Positions 37,232-48,650 of a stretch of 64,000 bases of DNA are shown piece after piece. The translations under genes were made by a program, and so were the position numbers. Location: the NCBI RefSeq assembly GCF_013410545.1, contig NZ_JACCFV010000001.1:2666001-2730000 (forward strand), given 5' to 3'. Every line of letters starts with the position of its first letter. The first letter of the stretch is position 1. Under the pieces are notes generated by a model. The model ran no database searches and was not told where the DNA came from. It saw nothing but the letters and a program-made list of their open reading frames with translations. This stretch comes from Pseudoclavibacter chungangensis. GTDB lineage: Bacteria > Actinomycetota > Actinomycetes > Actinomycetales > Microbacteriaceae.

Positions 37232-38076
37232 GCGCGCACGAGGGTCGCGACCCGGACGGGCAGGCCACGACGGCGTCCCACACCACGGCGACGCCCGAAC
37301 AACTCGCGGCGGCGCGAACCGCGCGCCTCGCGTACCGGGCGGGCACCGTCGAGCCGACGAGCGGCGTCGCCCACGGTCTCGTGCAGGCGAACCTCATCGC
37401 CGTGCCCGCCGACTGGGCGGACGACGTCCTGCTGTTCGCGCAGCGGAACCCGCGCCCGTGCCCCGTGCTCGACGTGCTCGACGCGGGGAGCATGAGGTCA
37501 CGCCTCGCCCCCGACGCCGATCTCCGGACGGACATCCCGGCCTACCGCGTGTGGCGCGACGGGGTCCTGACCGACGAGCTCGACGACGCCTCGGCCGCGT
37601 GGGAGGAGCACCCCGACCTGGTGTCGTTCCTGATCGGCTGCAGCTTCACGTTCGAGGCCGGTCTCGTGGACGCCGGGATCGAGATCCGGCACCGCACGCT
37701 CGGCCGCAACGTGCCCATGTACCGGACGAGCCGGGCGTGCTCCCCCGCCGGGCGTCTGCGCGGCGACCTCGTCGTGTCGATGCGGCCGATCCCGGCCGAG
37801 CGGGTGGCGGACGCCGTCCGCATCTCGGGCCGCTACCCGGCCGTCCACGGCGCCCCGGTGCACGTCGGCGATCCCGCGAGCCTCGGGGTCCGGGACCTCG
37901 CGGCGCCCGAGTTCGGTGATGCGCCCGAGATCGAGCCCGGCGAGGTGCCCGTGTTCTGGGCGTGCGGGGTGACCCCGCAATCGGCGATCATGGCCTCGAA
38001 GCCACCGTTCGCCCTGACGCACGCGCCGGGCCACATGTTCATCACCGACGTGCCGAACGCCGCCTATCTCGCGTGA
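37228..38076 (+). CDS. YcsI-type D-glutamate cyclase family protein (DUF1445)
   Basis: This 282-residue protein belongs to PF07286, which includes Bacillus YcsI and bacterial D-glutamate cyclase-like proteins related to the mitochondrial enzyme that converts D-glutamate to 5-oxo-D-proline. Family stretches include [55 protein letters not shown] and [13 protein letters not shown]. In this operon it would feed 5-oxoproline made from D-glutamate towards glutamate, although PxpABC as described uses the L form. The ATG overlaps the biotin carboxylase TGA by 4 bp. It closes the operon. Confidence 0.88.
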   Translation: MSAHEGRDPDGQATTASHTTATPEQLAAARTARLAYRAGTVEPTSGVAHGLVQANLIAVPADWADDVLLFAQRNPRPCPVLDVLDAGSMRSRLAPDADLRTDIPAYRVWRDGVLTDELDDASAAWEEHPDLVSFLIGCSFTFEAGLVDAGIEIRHRTLGRNVPMYRTSRACSPAGRLRGDLVVSMRPIPAERVADAVRISGRYPAVHGAPVHVGDPASLGVRDLAAPEFGDAPEIEPGEVPVFWACGVTPQSAIMASKPPFALTHAPGHMFITDVPNAAYLA

Positions 38077-38148
38077 GTGACTCGGCTCGTCCCGAGCGGG
38101 GGGGGCTGGACGACACGCTCACGGAACGACGCGCTCACGAAACGACGA

Positions 38149-38176
38149 GGCCCCGCCGTCCGAAGACGGCGGGGCC
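38149..38176. terminator. Hairpin between the ycsI-like gene and tRNA-Lys
   Basis: Twelve-bp arms (38149-38160 and 38165-38176) around CGAA. It lies 72 bp past the plus-strand operon and 5 bp past the 3' end of the minus-strand tRNA, and can serve both. Confidence 0.75.
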
Positions 38177-38181
38177 GGTGG

Positions 38182-38254
<73 letters not shown>

Positions 38255-38379
38255 AGGCGCTCACCTCGGTGAGCGACCGGACTACCGTAGCACCGCCCCG
38301 GACGAAACGCCAATTCGTCGACGCGTGCCACGATGGACGGTGCGCTCGACCGCACGACACGACGCCACGAAGGAGCACG

Positions 38380-38868
38380 ATGACGACCGACACCCCGATC
38401 CGGCTCGAACCGGGCACGACCGCCCCCGACTTCGATCTGCCCGCCGCCGACGGGACGCGCGTCTCGCTCGCCGGCCTCCGCGGGAAGCGCGTCGTCCTCT
38501 ACACCTATCCCGAGGCGGCGACGCCCGGCTGCACGACCGAGGCGTGCGACTTCCGCGACAGCTACCGCCCGCTCATCGACGCCGGCTACACGCTCATCGG
38601 CATCTCGTCCGACAGCCCCGAGAAGAACACCGCGTTCGCCGAGGCCGAGCATCTGCCGTTCCCACTCCTGAGCGACACCGATCACGCCGTACAGACCGCG
38701 TACGGGGCATACGGCGAACGCAACAAGTACGGTCGCATCGCCGTCGGCCCGATCCGCTCGACGTTCGTCATCGACGCGGACGGCCGCATCGAGCACGCGC
38801 TCTACAACGTCCGCGCGACGGGTCACGTCGCGCGTGTCCGCAAGGTCCTCGGGCTCGACGCGGCCTGA
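38380..38868 (+). CDS. bcp: Thioredoxin-dependent peroxiredoxin, Bcp/PrxQ type
   Basis: Bcp reduces hydrogen and organic peroxides in the cytosol using thioredoxin. The 162-residue protein has the peroxidatic cysteine at 51 and the resolving cysteine at 56 in TPGCTTEACDFRD, the five-residue spacing of the PrxQ group. It begins with GTTAPDFDLPAADGTRVSL. The ATG at 38380 has AAGGAG four bases upstream; the longer frame from 38269 has none and would run from the tRNA edge. The gene stands alone, convergent with the next. Confidence 0.95.
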   Translation: MTTDTPIRLEPGTTAPDFDLPAADGTRVSLAGLRGKRVVLYTYPEAATPGCTTEACDFRDSYRPLIDAGYTLIGISSDSPEKNTAFAEAEHLPFPLLSDTDHAVQTAYGAYGERNKYGRIAVGPIRSTFVIDADGRIEHALYNVRATGHVARVRKVLGLDAA

Positions 38869-38879
38869 CGGTCCGCGTC

Positions 38880-38913
38880 GCTCCGGCTGCGCCCGCCGGC
38901 GCGCGGCCGGAGC
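38880..38913. terminator. Weak hairpin between convergent genes
   Basis: Eight-bp arms GCTCCGGC and GCCGGAGC with an 18-nt loop, 12 bp after the bcp stop and before the end of the minus-strand membrane protein gene. The long loop makes it a weak candidate. Confidence 0.4.
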
Positions 38914-38970
38914 ACCCCGACACCAGGCTCGTGGGACGGCGCGAGCGCCCGACCGACGAACGCGTGCGAC

Positions 38971-39393
38971 TCAGCGCGCGTCGAGCTCGCGGCCGTCGCG
39001 ATCACGCAGCGCGCCGCGCGTCGCCGGATGGAGGACGCACACGATCGCGATCACGGCCAGCACGACGAGCACCCAGCCGATCCACGCCGCCATGTCGCCC
39101 TGCAGGATCACCCATGCGGCGCCGATCTGCAGCACCTGCCATGTGATCGTCGCGCCGCGCACCCACGCGCGCCGCTGCCAGACGCCGATCACGAGGACGA
39201 CGCCGAGAGCGAACGCGAGCACCGTGAGCGCGATGAGTGCGATCGACGCGACGAGCGAGTTCGGGACGTCGACGAGCACCTCGACGACGAGCAGCACGGC
39301 CGCGCCCAGCACGGCCAGTGCCTCGAGCGCGAGGACGCCCGCGAGAAGACGGAGAGGGGCGGGTCGGGTCGGCGTCGTCGCGGGCCCGTTCAT
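38971..39393 (-). CDS. Small integral membrane protein, unknown
   Basis: The 140-residue product has four predicted helices (about 15-40, 48-75, 85-105 and 108-125), separated by short loops. The start is ATG 39393 with GGGAG 7 nt upstream. The end is charged (RGALRDRDGRELDAR). Comparable small four-helix proteins are common in Microbacteriaceae, but I do not recognise a function. It is divergent from whiB, with a 203-bp gap. Confidence 0.75.
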   Translation of the reverse strand: MNGPATTPTRPAPLRLLAGVLALEALAVLGAAVLLVVEVLVDVPNSLVASIALIALTVLAFALGVVLVIGVWQRRAWVRGATITWQVLQIGAAWVILQGDMAAWIGWVLVVLAVIAIVCVLHPATRGALRDRDGRELDAR

Positions 39394-39424
39394 GGCACTC
39401 CCAGCTCGATCAGGCAATTCTCTC

Positions 39425-39453
39425 TTGTCACGCGCCCACCCCTGTGGCAGGAT
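39425..39453 (+). promoter_or_regulatory. Candidate promoter of whiB
   Basis: TTGTCA (39425-39430), a 17-bp spacer and CAGGAT (39448-39453) give a promoter about 140 bp before the whiB start. That would leave a long leader, usual for whiB genes. The hexamers match moderately. Confidence 0.4.
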
Positions 39454-39596
39454 TTTCCTTCAGGTAGAGAGAGCTTCCCCTGGGCGCAGTTCACGTTCAG
39501 TGTAGCGCCCCCAGAGCGCGGCGAAGCTCAACGCGATGCTCCCTCACGGGGGCATTTTCTCTGCGTCTGCCTCGCACATTAAGGAGCACCCATTCA

Positions 39597-39845
39597 ATGG
39601 ACTGGCGCGATAATGCCGCTTGCCTCACGGCCGACCCCGAGCTCTTCTTCCCCGTGGGGAACACGGGCCCGGCCGTCGATCAGATCGAAGAGGCCAAGTC
39701 GGTGTGCGCATCCTGCCGGGTGACGGAAACCTGCCTGCAGTACGCCCTCGAGACCGGTCAGGACTCGGGCGTCTGGGGTGGCCTCAGTGAGGACGAGCGT
39801 CGCGCGCTCAAGCGTCGCGCCGCCCGGGCCCGTCGCGCGTCCTAG
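39597..39845 (+). CDS. WhiB-family iron-sulfur transcription factor
   Basis: WhiB proteins bind a [4Fe-4S] cluster and the primary sigma factor, acting as sensors of nitric oxide, oxygen or redox state. The 82-residue protein has the four cysteines C9, C37, C40 and C46 (CASC then ETC), the turn GVWGG at 58-62 and a basic DNA-binding end (RRALKRRAARARRAS). Its length and MDWRDNAACL start are those of the WhiB1 group, which is often essential, but the exact paralogue is not certain. The start has AAGGAG ten bases upstream. A strong hairpin follows. Confidence 0.95.
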   Translation: MDWRDNAACLTADPELFFPVGNTGPAVDQIEEAKSVCASCRVTETCLQYALETGQDSGVWGGLSEDERRALKRRAARARRAS

Positions 39846-39859
39846 ATCGCACGCCGCGA

Positions 39860-39898
39860 ACGGCGCCCCGGTCGAGCCCAGCTCGACCGGGGCGCCGT
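39860..39898 (+). terminator. Terminator of whiB
   Basis: Perfect 18-bp arms (39860-39877 and 39881-39898) with a CCA loop, followed by CGTTTCG, 14 bp after the whiB stop. Confidence 0.85.
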
Positions 39899-39930
39899 CG
39901 TTTCGGCACACGTTGCGCGCACGACCGTTG

Positions 39931-39989
39931 TTCGCCGGACCGCGTTCGCCGGACCGCGGTTCACCCGACCGCGGTTCACCCGATCACGG
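39931..39989. repeat. Four tandem units of about 15 bp
   Basis: TTCGCCGGACCGCG, TTCGCCGGACCGCGG, TTCACCCGACCGCGG and TTCACCCGATCACGG lie end to end in the gap between whiB and the kinase gene. No function is evident. Confidence 0.75.
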
Positions 39990-40027
39990 GACGAGCCGCC
40001 GCTCGACGGTGCGGCACGGCGCACCCG

Positions 40028-41569
40028 TCAGTAGACGACGGTGGACTCGTCGCCGTCGAAGCCGCCCTCGGCCGGTTCGGCGCGGTTCCAGCGATTCGGG
40101 ATGTCGATGCTCACGACCGTCCCGCCCTCGTCGCCCCTCCCCCACGCGATCGTCCCACCGAGCTCGCCCTCGACGAGCGTGCGCACGATCTGCGTGCCAA
40201 GGCCGGCGCCGATGCGCTCGGGCTCGACGCCCACGCCCGTGTCGCTCACGTTCACGTGCAGCCCCTCGTCGTCGCGCTCCGCGGTGACGAGCACCTCGCC
40301 CTCGCGACCGTCGAGCCCGTGCTCGACGGCGTTCGTGACGATCTCGGTGAGCGCGAGCGCGAGCGGCGTCGCATACTCGCTCGGCAGTTGCCCGAAGCTG
40401 CCGCGGAACTCGGGCCGCACGTGCGCGTCCGACGACGACACCTCGGTGATGAGCCGCATGACGCGCGTGAATACGTCGTCGAAGTCGACCTGCTGGTTGA
40501 AGCCGCCCGCGAGCGTGTCGTGCACGACCGCGATCGACGAGACGCGCCGCATCGCCTGCGTGAGCGAATCGCGTGCCTCGTCCGTGCGCGAACGGCGCGC
40601 CTGGATGCGCAGGAGCGCCGCGACCGTCTGCAGGTTGTTCTTGACGCGGTGGTGGATCTCGCGGATCGTCGCGTCCTTCGTGATGAGCTCTTGCTGCTGA
40701 TGGCGCACATCCGTCGTGTCGCGGCAGAGCACGATCGCCCCGACCCGCTCACCGTCGGCACGCAGCGGGATCGCCCGCAGCGTCACCGTCACCTCGCGCG
40801 CCTCGACGTCCGTCATCCACGGCGCGCGACCCGCGACGACGAGCGGTAGCGCCTCGTCGACCGTCACGCGACCGCGCCCCTCGACGAGCGACGCGGCGAC
40901 CTCGGTGAGTGACTCGCCCTCGAGCTCGCCCCCGAACCCGAGCTTGTTCATGGCGCTCAGGGCGTTCGCACTCGCGAACGTCACGATGCCCTCCGTGTCG
41001 AGACGGATGAGCCCGTCGCTCGCGCGCGGCGCGCCCCGTCGGGAGATCTGCGGAGCCTCCGGATCGGGGAAGTCACCGACCTCGATCATGCCGAACAGAT
41101 CGTCGCTGCACTCGCGGAACGTCATCTCCTGGCGCGTCACCGATCGGCCGCTCGCGAGGTTCGTGTGCCGGGTGATCATGGCGATCGGCCGCTCGTCGCG
41201 CTCCTGGTGCCGCCCCCGATCCCGCATCGTGACGGGGGTCACGGTGAGCTGTGTCGGGATCTCGTCGAACCAGTCCGGCTCCGTCGAGCGCACCGCGACA
41301 CCCTCCTGGTAGCCGCGCTCGAGTTCCTCGGCCCACTGCTCCCGAACGCGCTGCCCGAGCAGGTTCCGATAGAAGAGGGTGGGCGCGGACGACGGACGTC
41401 CCTGCGCGACGGCGACGAAGTCGTCGTCGGTCGTGCGCACCCAGAGCACGAGATCGGCGCACGCGAGGTCGGTGAGGAGCTGCCAATCCTTCGCGAGTTC
41501 CACGATCCATGCACGCTCGTCGTCACCGAGGGTGCTGTGGCGCTGGATCAGGGAGCTCAGACTTGACAC
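40028..41569 (-). CDS. pdtaS: PdtaS-type sensor histidine kinase (HisKA_2)
   Basis: This soluble 513-residue kinase resembles mycobacterial PdtaS, which phosphorylates the antiterminator PdtaR and links stress sensing to RNA regulation. It has an N-terminal GAF domain (about 10-150), a PAS domain (about 185-285), the HisKA_2 motif REIHHRVKNNLQTVAALLRI (phospho-His about 306/307) and a C-terminal ATPase with DTGVGVEPERIGAGLG. I prefer GTG 41569: the family starts MSTL, here MSSL, and TAGGCT lies 6 nt ahead. An alternative GTG at 41575 adds two residues. No response regulator is adjacent. It is divergent from the HTH gene. Confidence 0.9.
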   Translation of the reverse strand: MSSLSSLIQRHSTLGDDERAWIVELAKDWQLLTDLACADLVLWVRTTDDDFVAVAQGRPSSAPTLFYRNLLGQRVREQWAEELERGYQEGVAVRSTEPDWFDEIPTQLTVTPVTMRDRGRHQERDERPIAMITRHTNLASGRSVTRQEMTFRECSDDLFGMIEVGDFPDPEAPQISRRGAPRASDGLIRLDTEGIVTFASANALSAMNKLGFGGELEGESLTEVAASLVEGRGRVTVDEALPLVVAGRAPWMTDVEAREVTVTLRAIPLRADGERVGAIVLCRDTTDVRHQQQELITKDATIREIHHRVKNNLQTVAALLRIQARRSRTDEARDSLTQAMRRVSSIAVVHDTLAGGFNQQVDFDDVFTRVMRLITEVSSSDAHVRPEFRGSFGQLPSEYATPLALALTEIVTNAVEHGLDGREGEVLVTAERDDEGLHVNVSDTGVGVEPERIGAGLGTQIVRTLVEGELGGTIAWGRGDEGGTVVSIDIPNRWNRAEPAEGGFDGDESTVVY

Positions 41570-41638
41570 CGTCACAGCCTACGTCGCGGTGAGAACACCA
41601 CGTGCACGCGACGATCCGGCGACGTTCTCCACAGGGCC

Positions 41639-41667
41639 ATGACACGCCGAGGGGAACGCGCGACAAT
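41639..41667 (+). promoter_or_regulatory. Promoter of the HTH gene
   Basis: ATGACA (41639-41644), a 17-bp spacer and GACAAT (41662-41667) match the consensus well. Seven bases separate it from ATG 41675, so the message is probably leaderless. Confidence 0.6.
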
Positions 41668-41674
41668 GGACGCC

Positions 41675-41965
41675 ATGCCCGACGAATCCGATGCACCGTT
41701 CGATCGCTTCCTCACGCTCGACGAGGTCGCGACGGTGCTGCGCGTCGAGGTCGAGGACGCGCTCGCGCTCGTCGAGCGCGGCGAGCTCGCGGCCATCCGG
41801 GTGGGCCGTTCGGGCCCGTGGCGCGTGGAAACGCGGGTCCTCGAGGCGTTCATCGACGATCAGTACGAATTGCAGCGACGCCTGTCCAGATTCGACGAGG
41901 ACGGCATCGACGATCTGCCGGAATTGTGGGGCGGAAGCATCGTCCGGGGCGACGATCGCACCTGA
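41675..41965 (+). CDS. Excisionase-type helix-turn-helix protein
   Basis: A 96-residue protein with a MerR-like winged helix of the excisionase (HTH_17) family: FLTLDEVATVLRVEVEDALA, then ERGELAAIRVGRSGPWRVE. In actinobacteria such small proteins include BldC-type regulators. The end after the wing is acidic. I choose ATG 41675 because a promoter with its -10 seven bases ahead fits a leaderless start; upstream ATGs at 41639 and 41666 lie within that promoter. It is divergent from the PdtaS gene. It is not next to any phage genes, so a regulator is likelier than an excisionase. Confidence 0.8.
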   Translation: MPDESDAPFDRFLTLDEVATVLRVEVEDALALVERGELAAIRVGRSGPWRVETRVLEAFIDDQYELQRRLSRFDEDGIDDLPELWGGSIVRGDDRT

Positions 41966-42083
41966 CCGTTCGATCATGTTCGATTTTTTCCACATGATGC
42001 TGTTTCAACGCCACGCCCAGGCGAGTTTGCCCCTAGTGTGGTAACAGGCGAGCGAAGTCGCGCGCTGGAACCGGGGGGTTTCA

Positions 42084-42626
42084 ATGAGTTTTTCGGCGAG
42101 CAATGACGCCGCGACCGCGAAGGAGACCGTTCGCGGTTTCGCGGCGCCGGCGAGTGAGAGCGTTCCTCGAGAACGCGAGACGGCGAAGCCCGTCGGACGG
42201 CCCGTCCTGCGGATCGTTCCGCCGCACGCGCCCGAGCCGCAGGACTCCGTCGACTGGTTCGATCCGCAGCCCGCCTCGACGGCGAGCCTTCCCGACCCCG
42301 AGCCGCTCGTGTCGAACCTCGCGCTGTGCGTCATCGAGGCGATGGCGGGGGTGCGGGACATCGAGCAGCTCGCTCGCTGGGTCTCGGCCGACGTCTACCG
42401 GGCGCTGCTCGTCCGCGTGCAGCACGCGGCCCGGGCCCGCACGGCACGCCGGCAGAGCGCGAAGCGCCCGAACGTGCACGTGCAGTTGACGACGTTGCAG
42501 TCACCGACGGACGGCGTCATCGAGGCGGTCGTCGTCATGGACGTCGGGCCGCGCGTCCGGGCCATCGCGATGCGGCTCGACGGCATGGACCGTCGCTGGC
42601 GAGCGACGAGCCTCAACGTCCTCTGA
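42084..42626 (+). CDS. Rv3235-like protein
   Basis: The C-terminal 110 residues match the actinobacterial Rv3235 family found next to secA: LALCVIEAMAGVRDIEQLAR, WVSADVYRALLVRV, then RPNVHVQLT and VVVMDVGPRVRAIAMRLDG. The 180-residue protein has a disordered N-terminal third and no membrane segment. Its start at ATG 42084 has a GGGGGG site. Function is unknown; conserved linkage to secA hints at envelope or secretion biology. It is convergent with the lipoprotein gene, with several GC-rich inverted repeats in the 141-bp gap. Confidence 0.75.
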   Translation: MSFSASNDAATAKETVRGFAAPASESVPRERETAKPVGRPVLRIVPPHAPEPQDSVDWFDPQPASTASLPDPEPLVSNLALCVIEAMAGVRDIEQLARWVSADVYRALLVRVQHAARARTARRQSAKRPNVHVQLTTLQSPTDGVIEAVVVMDVGPRVRAIAMRLDGMDRRWRATSLNVL

Positions 42627-42767
42627 CCCGACGGGTCACCCGACGCGGCCCGACGGGCCGGGTCGATCCCGGGGGACGCCGCACGAGCCCGGAGTCCCGT
42701 GGCGCCGACCGGCACCGGCGCCGGTCCGCTCGGCCGTGCCGCCGAGCATCTGACGCGACGACGCGTC

Positions 42768-43406
42768 TCAGGCGGCCTCGGTGATCTCGCCGACCGTGAC
42801 GATCCCGTCGACGACCGCGAGCGACACGCGATATGCCGTCGCTCCCGCCTTCGGCTGCCCCGACTGATCGGCCGCCACGAACGTCACGAGTGCGGCGTCC
42901 CCGTCGAGCTCGATCGACGTCGCGTACACGGCACCGGGGCCGCGGAGCCCCGCGATGTTGATCGCACCGAGCGGATTCAGGGCACCGTCCCACAGCACGA
43001 CCCGATCGCGCTGCACCGCGTCCTCGACGACACAGTCGACGATCGCCGCCGCACCGAGCGTCGCGTCCGGCGACGTGGCGAGGGCCACGTGCGGCTTGCC
43101 CGTCCCGGGATCGCGCGCCACGACCGCCTCCGACGCCACGGGCCCACCGGCCGAGTCGATCGGGAGCGACGTCGACGACGCGACGAGCGTCCCGCCGGCC
43201 AGTTTCCCCTTCGCGATGCCGCACAGGGACGGCACGTCGGCCTCGAGCACATCGGCCATGATCGGCCCGCCGGGTGCGACGCTCGCCTCGCTCTGCGCAT
43301 TGCCCCAGCCCGGGGCGTCCACGATCGTCACGAGCTGTGCCTGACACCCCGTCAGGACGAGCGCGGCGGACAGCGCGACGACGACGGCACGGGCGAGCGA
43401 TCTCAT
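42768..43406 (-). CDS. Lipoprotein of unknown function
   Basis: The 212-residue product has a signal peptide with lipobox LTGC, cysteine at position 21, so it should be lipid-anchored on the outer face of the membrane. The mature part is about 190 residues with two further cysteines (in SLCGIAKG and VDCVVEDAV), which may form a disulfide. The start is ATG 43406 with a GGGGG site. It follows secA in the same direction but behind a terminator. I do not recognise the family. Confidence 0.8.
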   Translation of the reverse strand: MRSLARAVVVALSAALVLTGCQAQLVTIVDAPGWGNAQSEASVAPGGPIMADVLEADVPSLCGIAKGKLAGGTLVASSTSLPIDSAGGPVASEAVVARDPGTGKPHVALATSPDATLGAAAIVDCVVEDAVQRDRVVLWDGALNPLGAINIAGLRGPGAVYATSIELDGDAALVTFVAADQSGQPKAGATAYRVSLAVVDGIVTVGEITEAA

Positions 43407-43535
43407 GCCCCCATTCTCGCCGATCGAGGGGCCGTCGTGCGTGCTCGACCCGCGCACCGCAGCGGCATCCGTCATCGCTGGCACCGGTTCCGGCGGGCCC
43501 GCCCCGCTCGGCCGCGCGGGACCGACCGACGCAGC

Positions 43536-43570
43536 GAGCGGGGCCGGTGTCGTCGACACCGGCCCCGCTC
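43536..43570 (-). terminator. Terminator of secA
   Basis: Perfect 16-bp arms (43536-43551 and 43555-43570) with a GTC loop, 18 bp after the secA stop. Confidence 0.8.
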
Positions 43571-43588
43571 GTCAGCGCTCGCGCGCGC

Positions 43589-46795
<3,207 letters not shown>

Positions 46796-46934
46796 GGGGT
46801 TCCTCCCGGAATCGGATGCGTGACGCAGGGCACGGTGACTCGACCGCGCGACGCGATCCTCCCATCGTAACCGCCTCGTTATGTGCTTCGGTGCGTGCGT
46901 CGTGGGCGACGCGCCCGGTCCCGGGCCGAACGGG

Positions 46935-46968
46935 GTCCGCCCCCACCGAGGCGACGGTGGGGGCGGAC
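46935..46968 (-). terminator. Terminator of hpf
   Basis: Perfect 14-bp arms (46935-46948 and 46955-46968) with loop AGGCGA, 17 bp beyond the hpf stop and ahead of secA. Confidence 0.8.
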
Positions 46969-46984
46969 GATCGGGGCGCGGGAC

Positions 46985-47674
46985 TCAGTCGACGAGCGCG
47001 GCGGCGACCGCGGCCTCCTCGAGCGAGATGACGCCGTAGTCCCAGCCGGTGCGGCGGTAGACGACGCTCGGTCGTCCCGTCTCCGAGTCGAGGAAGAGGA
47101 AGAAGTCGTGGCCGAGCAGCTCCATGTGGTCGACGGCCTCGTCCTGCGTGAGGGACTTCGCCTCGAACACCTTCGAACGGATCACGACGGGCGAGTACTC
47201 CTCCGCGCTGTACTGCTCGTCGTCGCTCACCTCGGCCTCGGGGGCGGGGTGCACGACGCCGTCGCGCACGAGCTTGATCGTCTCGGTCGTCACGGGCACG
47301 ACATCGTGCCCGCTGAAACCGTCCGCGGCGGCCTCGCGCAGGGCCGTGGGACGGTGGTTCCCCCGGTGGACCTTGCGCTTGTCCTTCACCCGACGCAGTC
47401 GCTCGACGAGCTTGTCGAGGGCCAGATCGAACGCAGCGTACTTGTCGCCCGCCTCCGCTTCGGCGCGGATCACGGGCCCCGGTCCGAAGAGCGTGATCTC
47501 GACCTTGCCGCGGTCGAGGATGTTGCCCTGTCGGTCGGTCCGTCGGGTGAGCTTGAGTTCGGCGAGCTGTGCACGTTCCGTGTACTGCGTCACCTTCGCG
47601 AGCGTCTTCTCCTCCGCGTAGCTGCGGAAGCGGTCCGGAATCTCGGTGTTGCGTCCGGTGATGGTGATGTCCAT
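46985..47674 (-). CDS. hpf: Long-form ribosome hibernation promoting factor
   Basis: Long HPF binds the 30S subunit and pairs two ribosomes into inactive 100S particles in stationary phase. The 229-residue protein has the N-terminal S30AE domain (MDITITGRNTEIPDRFRSYA, KYAAFDLALDKLVERLRR) and the C-terminal dimerisation domain (VIRSKVFEAKSLTQDEAVDH, ELLGHDFFLFLDSETG, VYRRTGWDYGVI). A GGAGG site is close to the ATG. TATCAT at 47744-47739 could be the -10. The leader contains an inverted repeat GAACCAC/GTGGTTC between 47699 and 47732. It lies between secA and comF, a common order in this family. Confidence 0.96.
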   Translation of the reverse strand: MDITITGRNTEIPDRFRSYAEEKTLAKVTQYTERAQLAELKLTRRTDRQGNILDRGKVEITLFGPGPVIRAEAEAGDKYAAFDLALDKLVERLRRVKDKRKVHRGNHRPTALREAAADGFSGHDVVPVTTETIKLVRDGVVHPAPEAEVSDDEQYSAEEYSPVVIRSKVFEAKSLTQDEAVDHMELLGHDFFLFLDSETGRPSVVYRRTGWDYGVISLEEAAVAAALVD

Positions 47675-47811
47675 GAAACACCCTCCTCATGCTCGACGCG
47701 AACCACGCGTGGGCGGGGTCCGCGGTGTGGTTCACCAAATGATAGGGGTCCGTTCACACACCGATCCGGGCGACCATGACAACTGACTGGGAGTCGCCTG
47801 AACGCCCGGTG

Positions 47812-48519
47812 TCAGGGGGTCGCGTCATGCCGTCGCGGTGTAAGCGCGAGCGCGACGACGCCGATCGGACGCCCCTCCGCCGCCGCGACCGCGCGCGCCG
47901 CCTCCCGGGCCGTCGCGCCCGTCGTGACGACGTCGTCGACGAGGAGCACCGCCCGTCCCGCGACCTCGGCGGACGCGCGCATCGCACCGGCGACGTTGCG
48001 GGCGCGCGCCGCCCGCCCGAGCCCGGCCTGGTCGTCGACCCTGCGGCCGAACCGGAGCGCCCCCGAGACCCGCACGCCCGGGACCGCACGTCCGCAGAGC
48101 AGTTCGAGCGGCACGTACCCGCGACGACGTCCCGCACTCCGTCGGGACGGAGCCGCGACGAGGAGCGGCGGCTCCGGCGTCCTCGTGAGTGCGGCACGGA
48201 GCGCGCATCGCAGGGGTCCGGCCAGGACGCCGGTCAGCTCGGTCCGCCCGTCGTCCTTGAACGCGCCGAGCACGGGACGAACGACGCCCGCGTACGGCAG
48301 CGCCGCGACGAGCGGCAGCGCACCGAGCCGCGTCCGGTGCACCCGCACGGCACGGCGGATCGCCGCCCGGCAGGGCACGCACAGGGCCCGGTCGGGGCGT
48401 CCGCACCCCGCGCACGCCACGGGAACGAGCACCGCGAGGGCCTCCGCGAGCGCGCCCCGCACCGCGCGACCGAGCACCCTCCCGGCCGCCGACGCGGCAT
48501 CGCCTCCGGTCGTCGACAC
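47812..48519 (-). CDS. ComF-family phosphoribosyltransferase-like protein
   Basis: ComF proteins are related to phosphoribosyltransferases and take part in DNA uptake in competent bacteria; their role in actinobacteria is unsettled. The 235-residue protein has an N-terminal zinc knuckle (C36, C39, C47, C50 in CAGCGRPDRALCVPC) and the PRPP-binding motif VLLVDDVVTTGATA near the end. I place the start at GTG 48519, ahead of the zinc knuckle; no clear ribosome site precedes it, so the start is uncertain by some codons. It follows lpqB by 131 bp in the same direction. Confidence 0.88.
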   Translation of the reverse strand: MSTTGGDAASAAGRVLGRAVRGALAEALAVLVPVACAGCGRPDRALCVPCRAAIRRAVRVHRTRLGALPLVAALPYAGVVRPVLGAFKDDGRTELTGVLAGPLRCALRAALTRTPEPPLLVAAPSRRSAGRRRGYVPLELLCGRAVPGVRVSGALRFGRRVDDQAGLGRAARARNVAGAMRASAEVAGRAVLLVDDVVTTGATAREAARAVAAAEGRPIGVVALALTPRRHDATP

Positions 48520-48650
48520 GTCGCCATGGTCCCGCGGCCGGCGCACGCCGACGCGTCCGCGCCCCGTTCCCGTGGACGAACGCGATTCCACAGGCCCGTG
48601 GACGCGATCGCACGGGCCCTCAGACGCGGTCAACGGACCGCGCGTGCCCG

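Noticed and set aside
48520..48650. A coding extension of comF towards lpqB
   Set aside because: The frame stays open, but it is Arg/Gly/Asp-rich without homology, and the zinc knuckle already lies near the N-terminus of the shorter protein.
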